Part shown: positions 43,457 through 54,700 of the stretch, one piece after another | Position numbering within the stretch: the first letter of the stretch is position 1 | Layout: each line of letters starts with the position of its first letter | Source: Peronospora farinosa | Taxonomy: Eukaryota > Oomycota > Peronosporomycetes > Peronosporales > Peronosporaceae | Length of the DNA: 64,000 nucleotides | Assembly (NCBI GenBank): GCA_947646735.1 | Contig: CANTFK010000347.1 | Location: 1 to 64,000, forward strand | Direction of reading: 5' to 3' | Notes under the pieces: model-generated | Told to the model about the DNA's origin: nothing | Database searches by the model: none | What the model saw: the letters and a program-made list of their open reading frames with translations, nothing else | Made by a program: the position numbers and the translations under genes

Positions 43457-44795
43457 GTGTCTTGCGCTGAAGCACAAGTTGAGTCGTCAACACTGGCAGC
43501 CATGAAGGCCTACCATGTAATGGGCTCGCTGGTATCTAATATAAAAGAATGCTACAGTCAGTTTAGACACTGTCGCCTGATGCTGTATCACTTTAGTGGG
43601 CGAAAGTTTACCCTACCGTCGCGCCTGAAAGTGAACTATATAGCTTTAAGTTTAGTAATGACCTGTTATGGCATCATCTGTAACCTTGTGATCCTTGTGA
43701 ATCTATATACCTAATGACACAGATTACAAGCTGATGTTGCTTCACAAACTCCATGATGTTGCTTTACAAACTCCATGATGTTGCTTCACAAACTCCATGA
43801 TGCGCCATCTAGTGGTCATATGGGACGTGAACAAACATTCTTACGGGTGTCAAAGGTATTTTAGCGGACCCACCTATAAATGTGGTTGGACAACTTTAAT
43901 TGATCCTGCAAACAGTGCTAGCGCATTAAGCCTGCAACTTTTAGCAATGTGCCATTAAAATCCACTGCCGATTTCAACTGGTTCTTTTTAGTCGGTCAGT
44001 TTGGTCTTCATGTTTGGCATGCCGCCTGGCCACAAGGGGAGGATAAATCTCGTTGTATTTATAGACAGACTAAGAAAAATGGTGCATTTAGCACCATGTA
44101 ATACCAATATTTCAGGTAAAAAAGCTGCATTTTTATTCCTGAATTATGTGTATCGACTACACAAGATTATCGAGTCCATTATATTGGATTGAATCTACGT
44201 GTTACGTCAGTTTTTTTGGCGTCATGTGCTTGAGGTGGGTAGCAAACTTCATGTGTTGACAGCCGATCTTTCCCAGACCGATGGACAAACAGAACGAGCC
44301 AGTCTAGTCGTGGTGGATGTATTGCGTACTGCAGCGATTTCTAAAGAATGGAGCAGGCAATTGACCTTCGTGAAGTTCGCTATCAATAACAGTGTCCACG
44401 CCAGTACGAGGGCAACACCATTTTATATTAACGGACTGCTCCATCCTCGGACACCAGTCTCGTTTGTACGCAGTCCGAGTCTTAGTGGGGGAGGGCCCCT
44501 CACTTCGCTCGGTGCGAACGCCAAAAAGGGCCAAGGTTGCCCCAGTGACAATACCAATTTATCAGTAGTCACGACACCTATAGGTGTCAATGAGGAGGCA
44601 CGTCAAGAAATTTCTGTGTTCCTTGACGATGACACTATAGTGTTATCTACAGCGTCGACCCATGACCGACCGCTTATAGATATCATAGGCGATCTGTTTG
44701 CTAATAGCGTGAAAGAAGCTCAGCGATTTGTGGATGAGCGATTAGCCATCACACGTAAATTCCGTGACGCGATGGCAAGAGCGCAGGACAAGTAA
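43457..44795 (+). pseudogene. gypsy element B integrase, broken
   Basis: Frames in order: HFSGRKFTLPSRLKVNYIAL spacer; LHKLHDAPSSGHMGREQTFL (zinc-finger His pair) at about 43785-43845; MPPGHKGRINLVVFIDRLRK with the first Asp nearby; HVLTADLSQTDGQTERASLV with the catalytic Glu; and KFAINNSVHASTRATPFYIN. Stops split the core. A 22-bp unit (GATGTTGCTTCACAAACTCCAT) is tandemly triplicated at about 43732-43800 within the spacer. Confidence 0.8.
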
Positions 44796-44990
44796 AAACA
44801 ATATGCTGACCAACATGGTCGCAAAAACAAAAAAAAACTATAGTGTTATGGACAAAGTGCTATTATGTATTGCTACCCTACCTAAAATACAATTTGTGTA
44901 CTACCTGGTATAACTATTAAGCTATTAACCCGATTCATTAGGCCAATACGGTGGTCGATTAGGTTGGAGACCTAAATTATAGGCTCACTC

Positions 44991-45316
44991 TGTAACGGGT
45001 GTACCGTTACACAATTAGGTATAGTTAGTTTCATATTACATAAGTAGTTATACGCTACACCCGAGATAGCGGGTGTAGCCATTCGTATCTCTATTTGCAG
45101 GTAAGTGAGAATCAGTCTCATAATCAGCCAATAGGAGAGAGATCTGTGGTTGAATGGTTCCCATGAGTTTGGTAACCACTCGTACTTAGTCTAAAAATAT
45201 AAAAATATAAAAATTAGAGTTTAAATTTACCTTAGCACGCTAGTTCTGCGTTCTCCCTTACGCTTCCTCGTAAGACCTATAGTGTGTGCAAGTAAAGGAG
45301 ATTTAGCCCTGTTACA
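44991..45316 (+). repeat. Solo LTR inserted in gypsy B, with 5-bp target duplication
   Basis: The 326-bp block begins TGTAACGGGTGTACC and ends CCCTGTTACA. It is flanked by CACTC on both sides (44986-44990 and 45317-45321). Removing it rejoins the host reading: the upstream segment ends NYRLTL and the downstream starts LPPTMNTHPVF, consecutive parts of a gypsy post-integrase domain. Inside are an 8-bp inverted repeat TGTAACGG/CCGTTACA at its left edge and a 9-bp one GCTACACCC/GGGTGTAGC at about 45053-45078. Confidence 0.9.
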
Positions 45317-46323
45317 CACTCTCCCACCGACAATGAATACGCACCCAGTATTTGACTTGGGTTGTCTGAAACGGTATGTGTATTCACAAGAGATCACACA
45401 TCCACATCAGTCTAACGAGACCGATGTTGACGTCGATTGTGAGTTGAGCGTCGCTGTCGATTAGGCGATGGTGAAGCCGAAAGGCTTCTTGTATACGAGC
45501 ATGGCGATAGAGGGCCCGGTGATCGGAGAGGGCTCCGCATTTGACGCGGGTTTCTCACTACCAGCCGCTATAATAGATCCAAGCGAAGTTTCAGGCGTTC
45601 ATACCCCTGTAGATCCCTTTTCATTACATCTCGTAGATCCGAAGTCAGTCCGAGACTTGACTCGAAAGATCAGCCACCTCAATCTTCAGCGCAGAGTTCT
45701 CCGCCTGAGTCTTAACAGCAGCTGGGTAGGCAGCCGCGAGTAGTTAGGCGTATCCGCCGCTCTTATCGGGCGCCACCTGTGCTGGTGGGAACAAGCGCTT
45801 TCTTGTTGGAAGGATGTTGGCTCACCGCCATGTATAGCAGAGCTCAGATCCTTGTCCAATGAAAGGATGCCCGAAAAATCTCGACTTTTGAGAATAATTT
45901 GACGCGCTGCGCGTTGACGTGCCGGGGCTGTTCACGAGCAAAAGCACCAGCTGCATCCGATCTGCTAGATTTATTTTTACTAGCAGGAGCAGCGAAACGA
46001 GAATAGTTTGGGGTATTTTACGGCCCAATATTTTCCTCGCACGCGTCATAGTGAAGCTGATTCGCTGCGACCGCTGTTTCACTGCATCTGCATGCGGCTT
46101 AACACGGCGCAATACTTGGCTTTGTTTTCGTCAGCTGCTTTATTCGAAAGCAGCACGACAGGGATAGGAAAGCCGCGATCTAGTACTTTGCCCTGCTTTT
46201 TTCATAATGGAGAGACGCTAAGTAGTTTATTAGCGTCAATAGTGAACGGTCTAGAAGCTTCGCACTATTACCACTCGAGTGTTACCACTCGGATGGCGGT
46301 AGCATATGGTGGCAAGCCACCAC

Positions 46324-46641
46324 TTACGTATACGCCCTCGCGACGGCGTGATAGTGAGGCTGACTGTTGAGTAGGGGGTCTTTTAGCTCACCCTCGCCTA
46401 ATTTTGACTCTCCATCATAGAATGTCAAGAGTGCAGACGTAGGGTTAACAGAGACGGACGATTTAAAATCGCCACCCACTTGTTGATACGCCGTTGTTTC
46501 TTTCGAAGCCGCGCGTTCAGTATTGGTCGCTTCGCTTGTTGGCGCAGACGACGAGGCATGAGCCTCAAATCGCGGCTCAATTGGTGGGGACATATTTCCC
46601 ATAAAGGCAATGTGCTCATCACCACTTTGTGGTGATGGCAA
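46324..46641 (-). other. Antisense ORF between pol and 3' LTR of gypsy B
   Basis: A minus-strand open frame of 105 codons starts MPSPQSGDEHIAFMGNMSPP and is Ser/Thr/Ala-rich. Upstream on the same strand, from about 46843, another segment reads MTPISVKADISLANAPM. This antisense block lies between the plus-strand pol debris and the 3' LTR. It may be an extra antisense gene of the element or part of another element; no domain is recognised. Confidence 0.3.
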
Positions 46642-46951
46642 TGACGTGCTCTTCTAGGAGTCTACAATGAAAGACATATCTTCATTCGCACAATAGTAAG
46701 ATGGCCCAATATTAGATGCCGGTGTTGTTACACAGACACTAAGCGACGCCTGCGAATTATCGCGGCGCGTGCGCTTGGTGTTAGTCTACATGGGCGCATT
46801 TGCAAGCGATATATCAGCTTTAACACTTATCGGTGTCATAGAGAAGTGAATGCAGTGAACTAAGCGGCGCGTTGTAAACGGCCGCTGTCCCTCTGACCCC
46901 CTTTGTGATATCTTACAAAATTGGAAAAAATCGTTTGAAAGAGGGGAGTGG

Positions 46952-47560
46952 TGTAACGGGTCCAACGCTACACATATACGCTTAGTTTGCGATACTTAAC
47001 GGGCAGGTCTAAACGGTACGTTAGTACTCAAGACCTGTCCCTTGGGTGATACACACGATGTGACACACCCTTGCGTATGTGATTTACACTAGGTGTATTC
47101 ACATCAATGCGAATATCGCCCAGCTGGTACCAGGCGTCATCAAATGGAGTCAGTAAGCTACGTCATTAAGCGAGATTAAATATAAGTAGCTCGCACGTAG
47201 GGATGCGCATCCAAAGGGATGGCGTCCAATCATTCCATATTAATCCATGAATAGTTGCAACATAATACTAACTGCGCACGAATAAACTATTTACAGTATC
47301 CGTGAGGCAGTTTAGTGAGTATTCTTTAGTTAGTTGCGCGGTTCGCTTCGGTGATGGCGACAGTTGTGTACAGCGCTTTGGCGTCGAACAACCCCACCAC
47401 CGTACAAGGAGGCTAGACGGTCTATCCGATTAAAGCCTCGCTTTTGCAGAAGGTGTGTGCCAGTAGCACGTGGCAGCTACGTAAAAGCGCCCGCCTACAT
47501 CAGACCGCAGGGAACGTGCGGCACGACAGAGCATGTGGTAGGGTTGCACAGCTAAATGAT
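46952..47560 (+). repeat. 3' LTR of gypsy element B
   Basis: Starts TGTAACGGGTCCAACGC right after the polypurine tract. Aligned with the 5' LTR as described there. The right edge is uncertain; two TGACGTCA palindromes follow at 47580-47587 and 47593-47600, just outside or at the end. Confidence 0.75.
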
Positions 47561-47579
47561 AGGTCATGACATCACAGCC

Positions 47580-47600
47580 TGACGTCAATAGATGACGTCA
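47580..47600. promoter_or_regulatory. Two TGACGTCA palindromes (bZIP/CRE-type)
   Basis: Perfect 8-bp palindromes at 47580-47587 and 47593-47600, five bases apart. This is the classic CREB/ATF-type bZIP site. They lie about 100 bp upstream of the decayed effector fragment and next to an LTR end. Function is inferred only from the motif. Confidence 0.4.
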
Positions 47601-47689
47601 CTATGACGCTTCTAGAAGGACATCGAAGAAGATAGCTCGGGGTAGTGATCTAAATACCTATCAATTTTCAGTTACAGACATTTCTAGTG

Positions 47690-47972
47690 ACGCACAAGTT
47701 TCCACAATCATTTTCAATCTCACTTGGAAGCGCAGAAGCAAACATACGCCTCGATTCATTGGTTTTGTAGCTGTTCTCTTCGCTTGTTTTGATACTTTAT
47801 CAAAACTGTCGATCTTGACGTTAGTGGAACTTATAGCGTCTAACCAAAAAGATGTTTCTGCTCCCGGGTTCGGCGTGGAGACGACCAAAGAAGAAAGGAC
47901 TTTTCACTTACCGGGGCTCGACAAATCCCATGAAGGGATCAATACAATGGCGTCCAAACAGCTGGTATAAAG
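47690..47972 (+). pseudogene. 5' fragment of the giant effector gene, start codon lost
   Basis: Aligns with about 50822-51095 of the intact effector gene: shared landmarks CGCCTCGATTCATTG, TTCTCTTCGCTTGTTT, GACTTATAGCGTC-type sequence, CCAAAAAGATGTT and CGGCGTGGAGACGAC. The ATG of the functional gene is ATA here, so translation from the signal peptide start is lost. The copy stops after the segment equivalent to the first mature residues and has a stop (TAA at about 47969) where other DNA begins. Confidence 0.85.
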
Positions 47973-48090
47973 TACTGGAAACTGTCCCTGTGATTATTGA
48001 TTAGCACTGCTCTCAGTTTTGCACGAATCATCAACTGTATAGCGGTCAAAATTTGTGTCGAGTACTTATATTCAGGCAAATGGAACGTAT
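47973..48090 (+). pseudogene. Fragment of the MARVEL-like gene B
   Basis: GGAAACTGTCCCTGTGATTA, then TTGAT, CACTGCTCTCAGTTTTGCAC and GAATCATCAACT match the sense sequence of the gene at 57122-57691 (its segment around residues 49-68), with a one-base insertion and point changes. Similarity fades by about 48090. It directly follows the effector fragment. Confidence 0.75.
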
Positions 48091-49080
48091 TTGATTGATA
48101 AATTATACCTCACATTCTAAACAATCGAATCTTTGAATTAATCGACCCCATGTGTTTGTTAAGTCTGTAAATAATTCATGTCGCATTCCAATCGCATACT
48201 CATTTTCAATCGAAGCCGACCCCACATACAAAATCTGATACAATCTTGACTAGGCCTCCTGTTAAGAACCATTTAAAAGGATTATTTCACCTGAAGGAAG
48301 ACCTATTTCCTATTAAAAAATCAGGCACACCAATACCTCAGTTGACCAAGCAGAGAATGAGCTTCTGTCCCACCTCACGACTTTTTTTCCGAAGAAAATA
48401 CCTCTTTCTGCAGGATCACTGATAGCAGGAATGGCCAAGATTCTCATGGCATCATTGTGTGAGTGATATCAGGAGCAAGTTAGTCTATCTTAATTAGTTG
48501 TTTTTTATAAATTCATTATTCAATTGAGGAACTGTATATTTAATTTATAAATCATGAATCTGACTCATGAATCAGCCCTAGGAAAACGAGTTTAAATCAT
48601 GATTAGGCGTTCTTCATGTAAAAATGACTCGAATAGGTCTAATCATGACAATAATGACATCAGGAAATAAAAATTTATGCTCCAATTTGAGTAATTTGTC
48701 CACAAAATACGACAAGAAAAAAGCCGAAAAAAAATTGTAATAATCGATGCACCCCAAAACTTATTTGTCCCCAAGGTAAAACATACCTTATACTTAGTAC
48801 AGGTCCTTCTTCTCGTGTGTTTTAACAACTACATGCTGCCTAAATGGTGTTAATTTTACTGACAATTTGTACATAGTGAACACTTAAAGGGTCGCTCGTG
48901 ATGCTCAAACTACTCACGATGCATTGCCAAATATTTCAAATTGATGCTAGTACTAGCGTATCGATGGAGCTCGATCCACATCATAGGGAATTCCAAGAAT
49001 CTATCACGCGATCTAAGAGAATAAAACTGTCAATGTGTATATCAATATAAATTAGTTGGACTCACATGTGGACATATACA
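48091..49080. other. AT-rich region without a gene
   Basis: About 1 kb with no coding structure, no splice-consistent exon and no repeat to other parts of the window that I can see. Confidence 0.4.
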
Positions 49081-50650
49081 GCTCGTCCAGGCGTGTGGCA
49101 GCTTACCTGCCCTTACACTTGTTCAAAAGCCAGAGGCTAAAACGGTTTGGTGGCGCGGCCTCAAGCAGTTTACCTAAAGGTATGTCTTTATAAGCAGCTC
49201 AGGCTGCTGTGTTTAGAGACGCTTCCTTTGTCTTTCCACGTTCGAACTTTGCCGCAAAGCTATTGAATGGTCCAAGTACTCGAACAATCTGTGCAATCCC
49301 AGCTGCAGAATAATAATGGGAACAAAGTATTACAATTTATTCTGCCATGAATGTTTGTGTGCTGCAAGTATACAAACCTGCGGAGATCCCATGGCTAGCG
49401 CCACAGCAACTAACTGATCAGGTATGAAGGTTGCTGAAGTGCGAGTGGCTGTTTAGTACGTGTCAAAGTGGTTCTTGGCCTCCCATTATTAATACATTAC
49501 ATGATAAACTACAGCAGATCACTGAATACCTCGGAAAACACGATCATGTGATGTTATCATCCACCTTTCTCGTAACGGTTTCCGTCCTCGTCTTGACCGA
49601 TAAAGGTGATGGCTAAGGTTTGGGTCGTTTTATAAAGTGGAAGTAAGGCGACTGCATCTCTTCCATTTAGACCAAGGACAAGACAACAATTGCCGCAAGT
49701 TCCAATGCTGTTAAGGAAAGAACAAAATACTAAAAATCATATGCTGGACATGCCCGTGCGCGCAAGCCTGCTGGCAGAAGCTCATAGGAGAACGATGAGA
49801 ACTTGGACGGCTTCAAAGCTTCCTTGCAAAAAGTACAAGCAAGCAGATGCGCGCCAGGACTATCCAAGCCAGTTCAGCTGTTCCTGGACCGCCTTGGATA
49901 GTCCTGGCGTGCCAATTAGACGAGGTGGCCGCAAACGTCGCCGTGTGGAAACGCATGTCACATCTTGAGCAGCGTTTGCAATCACTAGCATGTGGATACA
50001 TCGCAACCGAGTGACATTCCAGCAAGCAGACGTGACCACCGTCGGTAGCATTCATGAAGTTTGGGAAACTAGTTTGAGGAAATTTCGAGCCGTAGCGAAG
50101 CAAGAAGTGCCGGCGAACCGACACAAAAATACAAGGAATCCGTCTGATCCTATGTCAACGTGCCATAGCGAGACAATCTCGAGAGCCGTTACCGCAGAAT
50201 GGCCAAGCGACAAAGGCCTTTAAAGGGCCGGACCTCTTACCTTTGGCGGGAAGTCCCATATGATGGGGCCAAGATTGAGGGGAGACCTTCTTTTCGCTGG
50301 GAAGCAATAGGCACGAAGCCTTAAGGTGTAAGCACGTCGACAAAGCATCGAACACCCTTCAACCGGCATTAACAAGTTCCTGCCCTTCTTCCTTGTCGCC
50401 TCCTAAGCGCCGGCCCGTTCGCCGAGGCGTGACTTCCGGTCCCACGAAACAAATTCTCCTAAAACGTGAATCCGTCCGTTTCAATTCTGATCGGAGATCG
50501 TATGTCAGAGATGGCTCGTCTAGAAAAGCCGCTTTGGTTCCTCGTCTTACTATTGAGGCGCCTGCATGTGCCCACGTGCCCTTTTGGAGTGTCCTATGTA
50601 AAGCCCGTCGGGTTGAGCCAACAGAATGAGCTAGTGCAGAGGTGAATGAC
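49080..50650 (+). mobile_element. LINE (non-LTR) retrotransposon relic, 3' part
   Basis: Plus-strand debris: LPLHLFKSQRLKRFGGAASS near 49110, then CSWTALDSPGVPIRRGGRKR, ahead of MWIHRNRVTFQQADVTTVGS at about 49990 ('WIHRNxxxF' is common at the end of oomycete LINE ORFs), ETSLRKFRAVAKQEVPANRH, and the last segment FNSDRRSYVRDGSS... VPFWSVLCKARRVEPTE ending at 50629. The final part matches the fragment at 18130-18400. No poly(A) tail resolved. It ends about 230 bp before the effector start codon. Confidence 0.6.
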
Positions 50651-50876
50651 GTAGTCATCATGATATTTCCTCTCTGACATATTTTAAATAATCATAAGTA
50701 TGTAATCGACAGTCTGATCATCATTTCACATTATCTTCGTGCGTTTGTCCGACATGTCGTAATGGCGTACTAGTTTCAGAAAATCAACGAGTGGATAGGT
50801 GGTGCACAATGCTGTCATGCAACACCATCATTATCAATTTCACTCGGAAGCGCAAGAGCAAACGAAGAAAAGACTC

Positions 50877-51719
50877 ATGCGCCTCGATTCATTGCTTTTC
50901 GTAGCTCTTCTCTTCGCTTGTTTTAACTTTTTATTAACAAGGTCGATCTCGACATCAGTGGGACTTATAGCGTCAAACCAAAAAGATGTTCCTGTGCACG
51001 GGCTCGGCGTGGAGACGACTAAAGGAGAAAGGATCTTTAACTTACCTGGTCTCGACAAATCCCTTGAAGGGATCCATTCAATGGGATCCAAATTTATGGA
51101 AAAGATGTTGTATTATGCTTTGCGAGCAAGTAGAAAAAACGCGGTGGAAGCCTATAAGTTCTTGCGGCTCGACAAAGATAAGAGCATCCGGCTACTTAAC
51201 GCACGCTATAATGCCTGGATCAGGTTTCTAGCAAAGGAATCCGACACTTCTCCAGACACCATATCAAAGATAATAAAGTTCACGGGACGTCACGGTGATG
51301 AAGGCCTTCTGAAGATGCTAGAAGCTTTGGTAATGGCTAATGCCCGAAAAGATATTCAGAACGAGTTGAAGTCTGCACTGATGGCTTCTTGGCAAAGCAA
51401 AAAAATGCCTGCGCTTGACGCCTTCAAGCTGCTGAAGCTGGACCAGCAAACTAACCATAAGCTTTACATCAAACGGCTTACAATGTGGGCCGAGTATATG
51501 AAAAATGCTAAGCTTGACATGGAAGCAGTGATAGCTGGAATCGATGACATTACCAGTCTGAAGATTATTAATGATTTGAAAGAGATCAAGGGCTTCAAAG
51601 AGGTTGTGGAGTCATTACAAGATTCTCTGGTGAAATCTTGGGCTAATACGAAACCTGAGGACGTCGTTACTATGCTGCTTCATGGTAGCAATTCAAACTT
51701 TGACATGTGGTTAAAGTAG
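50877..51719 (+). CDS. Giant secreted LWY-repeat effector, N-terminal part
   Basis: The start is the ATG at 50877, which begins a signal peptide (MRLDSLLFVALLFACFNFLL, residues 1-20 and on to SIS); the same position is conserved, as ATA, in the decayed copy at 47.7 kb. An upstream in-frame ATG at 50799 precedes a His/Gln-rich, hydrophilic stretch unsuited to secretion. The mature part begins NQKDVPVHGLGVETTKGERI: no RxLR, but KGER resembles a degenerate dEER. Next come a first WY-type module (MEKMLYYALRASRKNAVEAY... YNAWIRFL) and one full repeat unit (about 51224-51715). WY/LWY modules are three- to five-helix bundles of RxLR effectors that act in host cells. The frame meets TAG at 51717-51719 in the repeat junction; the same array continues beyond in frame from 52206. 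Confidence 0.85.
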   Translation: MRLDSLLFVALLFACFNFLLTRSISTSVGLIASNQKDVPVHGLGVETTKGERIFNLPGLDKSLEGIHSMGSKFMEKMLYYALRASRKNAVEAYKFLRLDKDKSIRLLNARYNAWIRFLAKESDTSPDTISKIIKFTGRHGDEGLLKMLEALVMANARKDIQNELKSALMASWQSKKMPALDAFKLLKLDQQTNHKLYIKRLTMWAEYMKNAKLDMEAVIAGIDDITSLKIINDLKEIKGFKEVVESLQDSLVKSWANTKPEDVVTMLLHGSNSNFDMWLK

Positions 51720-54700
51720 TGCACGATCAACCGACACTTCTTCAGCCACCGTATCAGCGATAATAAAGTTCACGGGACGTCACGGTGACGAAGGCTTCTG
51801 AAGATGCTAGAAGCTTTGGTATGGCTAAGCCCGAGAAGATATTCAGAACGAATTGAATTCTGCACTGATGGCTTCTTGGAAAAGTCGGAAAAAATCTGCG
51901 CGTGACGCCTTCATTCTGCTGAAGCTGGACCAGCAAACTAACCATAAGCTTTACATCAAACGGCTTACACTGTGGGCCGAGTATATGAAAAATGCTAAGC
52001 TTGACATGAAAGCAGTGATAGCTGGAATCGATGACATTACCAGTCTGAAACTTATTGATGATTTGAAAGAGATCAAGGGCTTCAAAGAGGTTGTGGAGTC
52101 ATTACAAGATTCTCTGGTGAAATCTTGGGCTAATACGAAACCTGAGGACGTCGTTACTATGCTGCTTCATGGTAGCAATTCAAACTTTGACAGTGGTTAA
52201 AGTATGTGGCACGATCAACCGACACTTCTTCAGCCACCGTATCAGCGATAATAAAGTTCACGGGACGATACGGTGATAAAGGCCTTTTGAAGATGCTAGA
52301 AGCTTTGGTAATGGCTAATGCCCGAAAAGATCTTCAGAACGAATTGAATTCTGCACTGATGGCTTCTTGGCAAAGCAAAAAAATGCCTGCGCTTGACGCC
52401 TTCAAGCTGCTGAAGCTGGACCAGCAAACTAACCATAAGCTTTACATCAAACGGCTTACAATGTGGGCCGAGTATATGAAAAATGCTAAGCTTGACATGG
52501 AAGCAGTGATAGCTGGAATCGATGACATTACCAGTCTGAAGATTATTAATGATTTGAAAGAGATCAAGGGCTTCAAAGAGGTTGTGGAGTCATTACAAGA
52601 TTCTCTGGTGAAATCTTGGGCTAATACGAAACCTGAGGACGTCGTTACTATGCTGCTTCATGGTAGCAATTCAAACTTTGACATGTGGTTAAAGTATGTG
52701 GCACGATCAACCGACACTTCTTCAGCCACCGTATCAGCGATAATAAAGTTCACGGGACGATACGGTGATAAAGGCCTTCTGAAGATGCTAGAAGCTTTGG
52801 TAATGGCTAATGCCCGAGAAGATATTCAGAACGAATTGAATTCTGCACTGATGGCTTCTTGGAAAAGTCGGAAAAAATCTGCGCATGACGCCTTCATTCT
52901 GCTGAAGCTGGACCAGCAAGCTGACCACGAGCTTTACATCAAACGGCTTACACTGTGGGCCGAGTATATGAAAAATGCTAAGCTTGACATGAAAGCAGTG
53001 ATAGCTGGAATCGATGACATTACCAGTCTGAAACTTATTGATGATTTGAAAGAGATCAAGGGCTTCAAAGAGGTTGTGGAGTCATTACAAGATTCTCTGG
53101 TGAAATCTTGGGCTAATACGAAACCTGAGGACGTCGTTACTATGCTGCTTCATGGTAGCAATTCAAACTTTGACATGTGGTTAAAGTATGTGGCACGATC
53201 AACCGACACTTCTTCAGCCACCGTATCAGCGATAATAAAGTTCACGGGACGATACGGTGATAAAGGCCTTTTGAAGATGCTAGAAGCTTTGGTAATGGCT
53301 AATGCCCGAAAAGATCTTCAGAACGAATTGAATTCTGCACTGATGGCTTCTTGGAAAAGTCGGAAAAAATCTGCGCGTGACGCCTTCATTCTGCTGAAGC
53401 TGGACCAGCAAGCTGACCACGAGCTTTACATCAAACGGCTTACACTGTGGGCCGAGTATATGAAAAATGCTAAGCTTGACATGAAAGCAGTGATAGCTGG
53501 AATCGATGACATTACCAGTCTGAAACTTATTGATGATTTGAAAGAGATCAAGGGCTTCAAAGAGGTTGTGGAGTCATTACAAGATTCTCTGGTGAAATCT
53601 TGGGCTAATACGAAACCTGAGGACGTCGTTACTATGCTGCTTCATGGTAGCAATTCAAACTTTGACATGTGGTTAAAGTATGTGGCACGATCAACCGACA
53701 CTTCTTCAGCCACCGTATCAGCGATAATAAAGTTCACGGGACGATACGGTGATAAAGGCCTTTTGAAGATGCTAGAAGCTTTGGTAATGGCTAATGCCCG
53801 AAAAGATCTTCAGAACGAATTGAATTCTGCACTGATGGCTTCTTGGAAAAGTCGGAAAAAATCTGCGCATGACGCCTTCATTCTGCTGAAGCTGGACCAG
53901 CAAGCTGACCACGAGCTTTACATCAAACGGCTTACACTGTGGGCCGAGTATATGAAAGATGCTAAGCTTGACATGAAAGCAGTGATAGCTGGAATCGATG
54001 ACATTACCAGTCTGAAACTTATTGATGATTTGAAAGAGATCAAGGGCTTCAAAGAGGTTGTGGAGTCATTACAAGATTCTCTGGTAAAATCTTGGGCTAA
54101 TACGAAACCTGAGGACGTCGTTACTATGCTGCTTCATGGTAGCAATTCAAACTTTGACATGTGGTTAAAGTATGTGGCACGATCAACCGACACTTCTTCA
54201 GCCACCGTATCAGCGATAATAAAGTTCACGGGACGATACGGTGATAAAGGCCTTTTGAAGATGCTAGAAGCTTTGGTAATGGCTAATGCCCGAAAAGATC
54301 TTCAGAACGAATTGAATTCTGCACTGATGGCTTCTTGGAAAAGTCGGAAAAAATCTGCGCATGACGCCTTCATTCTGCTGAAGCTGGACCAGCAAGCTGA
54401 CCACGAGCTTTACATCAAACGGCTTACACTGTGGGCCGAGTATATGAAAGATGCTAAGCTTGACATGAAAGCAGTGATAGCTGGTTTCGATGACATTACC
54501 AGTCTGAAACTTATTGATGATTTGAAAGAGATCAAGGGCTTCAAAGAGGTTGTGGAGTCATTACAAGATTCTCTGGTAAAATCTTGGGCTAATACGAAAC
54601 CTGAGGACGTCGTTACTATGCTGCTTCATGGTAGCAATTCAAACTTTGACATGTGGTTAAAGTATGTGGCACGATCAACCGACACTTCTTCAGCCACCGT

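Larger units (their letters stand above)
40414..47560 (+). mobile_element. Ty3/gypsy element B with both LTRs, RT region deleted
   Basis: Two direct LTRs bracket plus-strand gypsy sequences: gag (about 41.5-42.1 kb), aspartic protease (42125-42679), spacer/H2C2 integrase (43.46-44.8 kb), a post-integrase domain and remnants up to 46.4 kb. LTR edges read TGTAACG at 40414 and 46952, the latter right after the purine run GAAAGAGGGGAG. The offset of shared landmarks inside the LTRs (for example AGACCTG at about +77 and +80) confirms the edges. RT and RNase H are missing between about 43260 and 43460, so the copy is non-autonomous. A solo LTR of a related family is inserted in it. Confidence 0.85.

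Noticed and set aside
50799..50876. Upstream in-frame ATG as start of the giant effector
   Set aside because: The extra 26 residues are His/Gln/Glu-rich and would bury the signal peptide; the ATG at 50877 gives a proper secretion signal.
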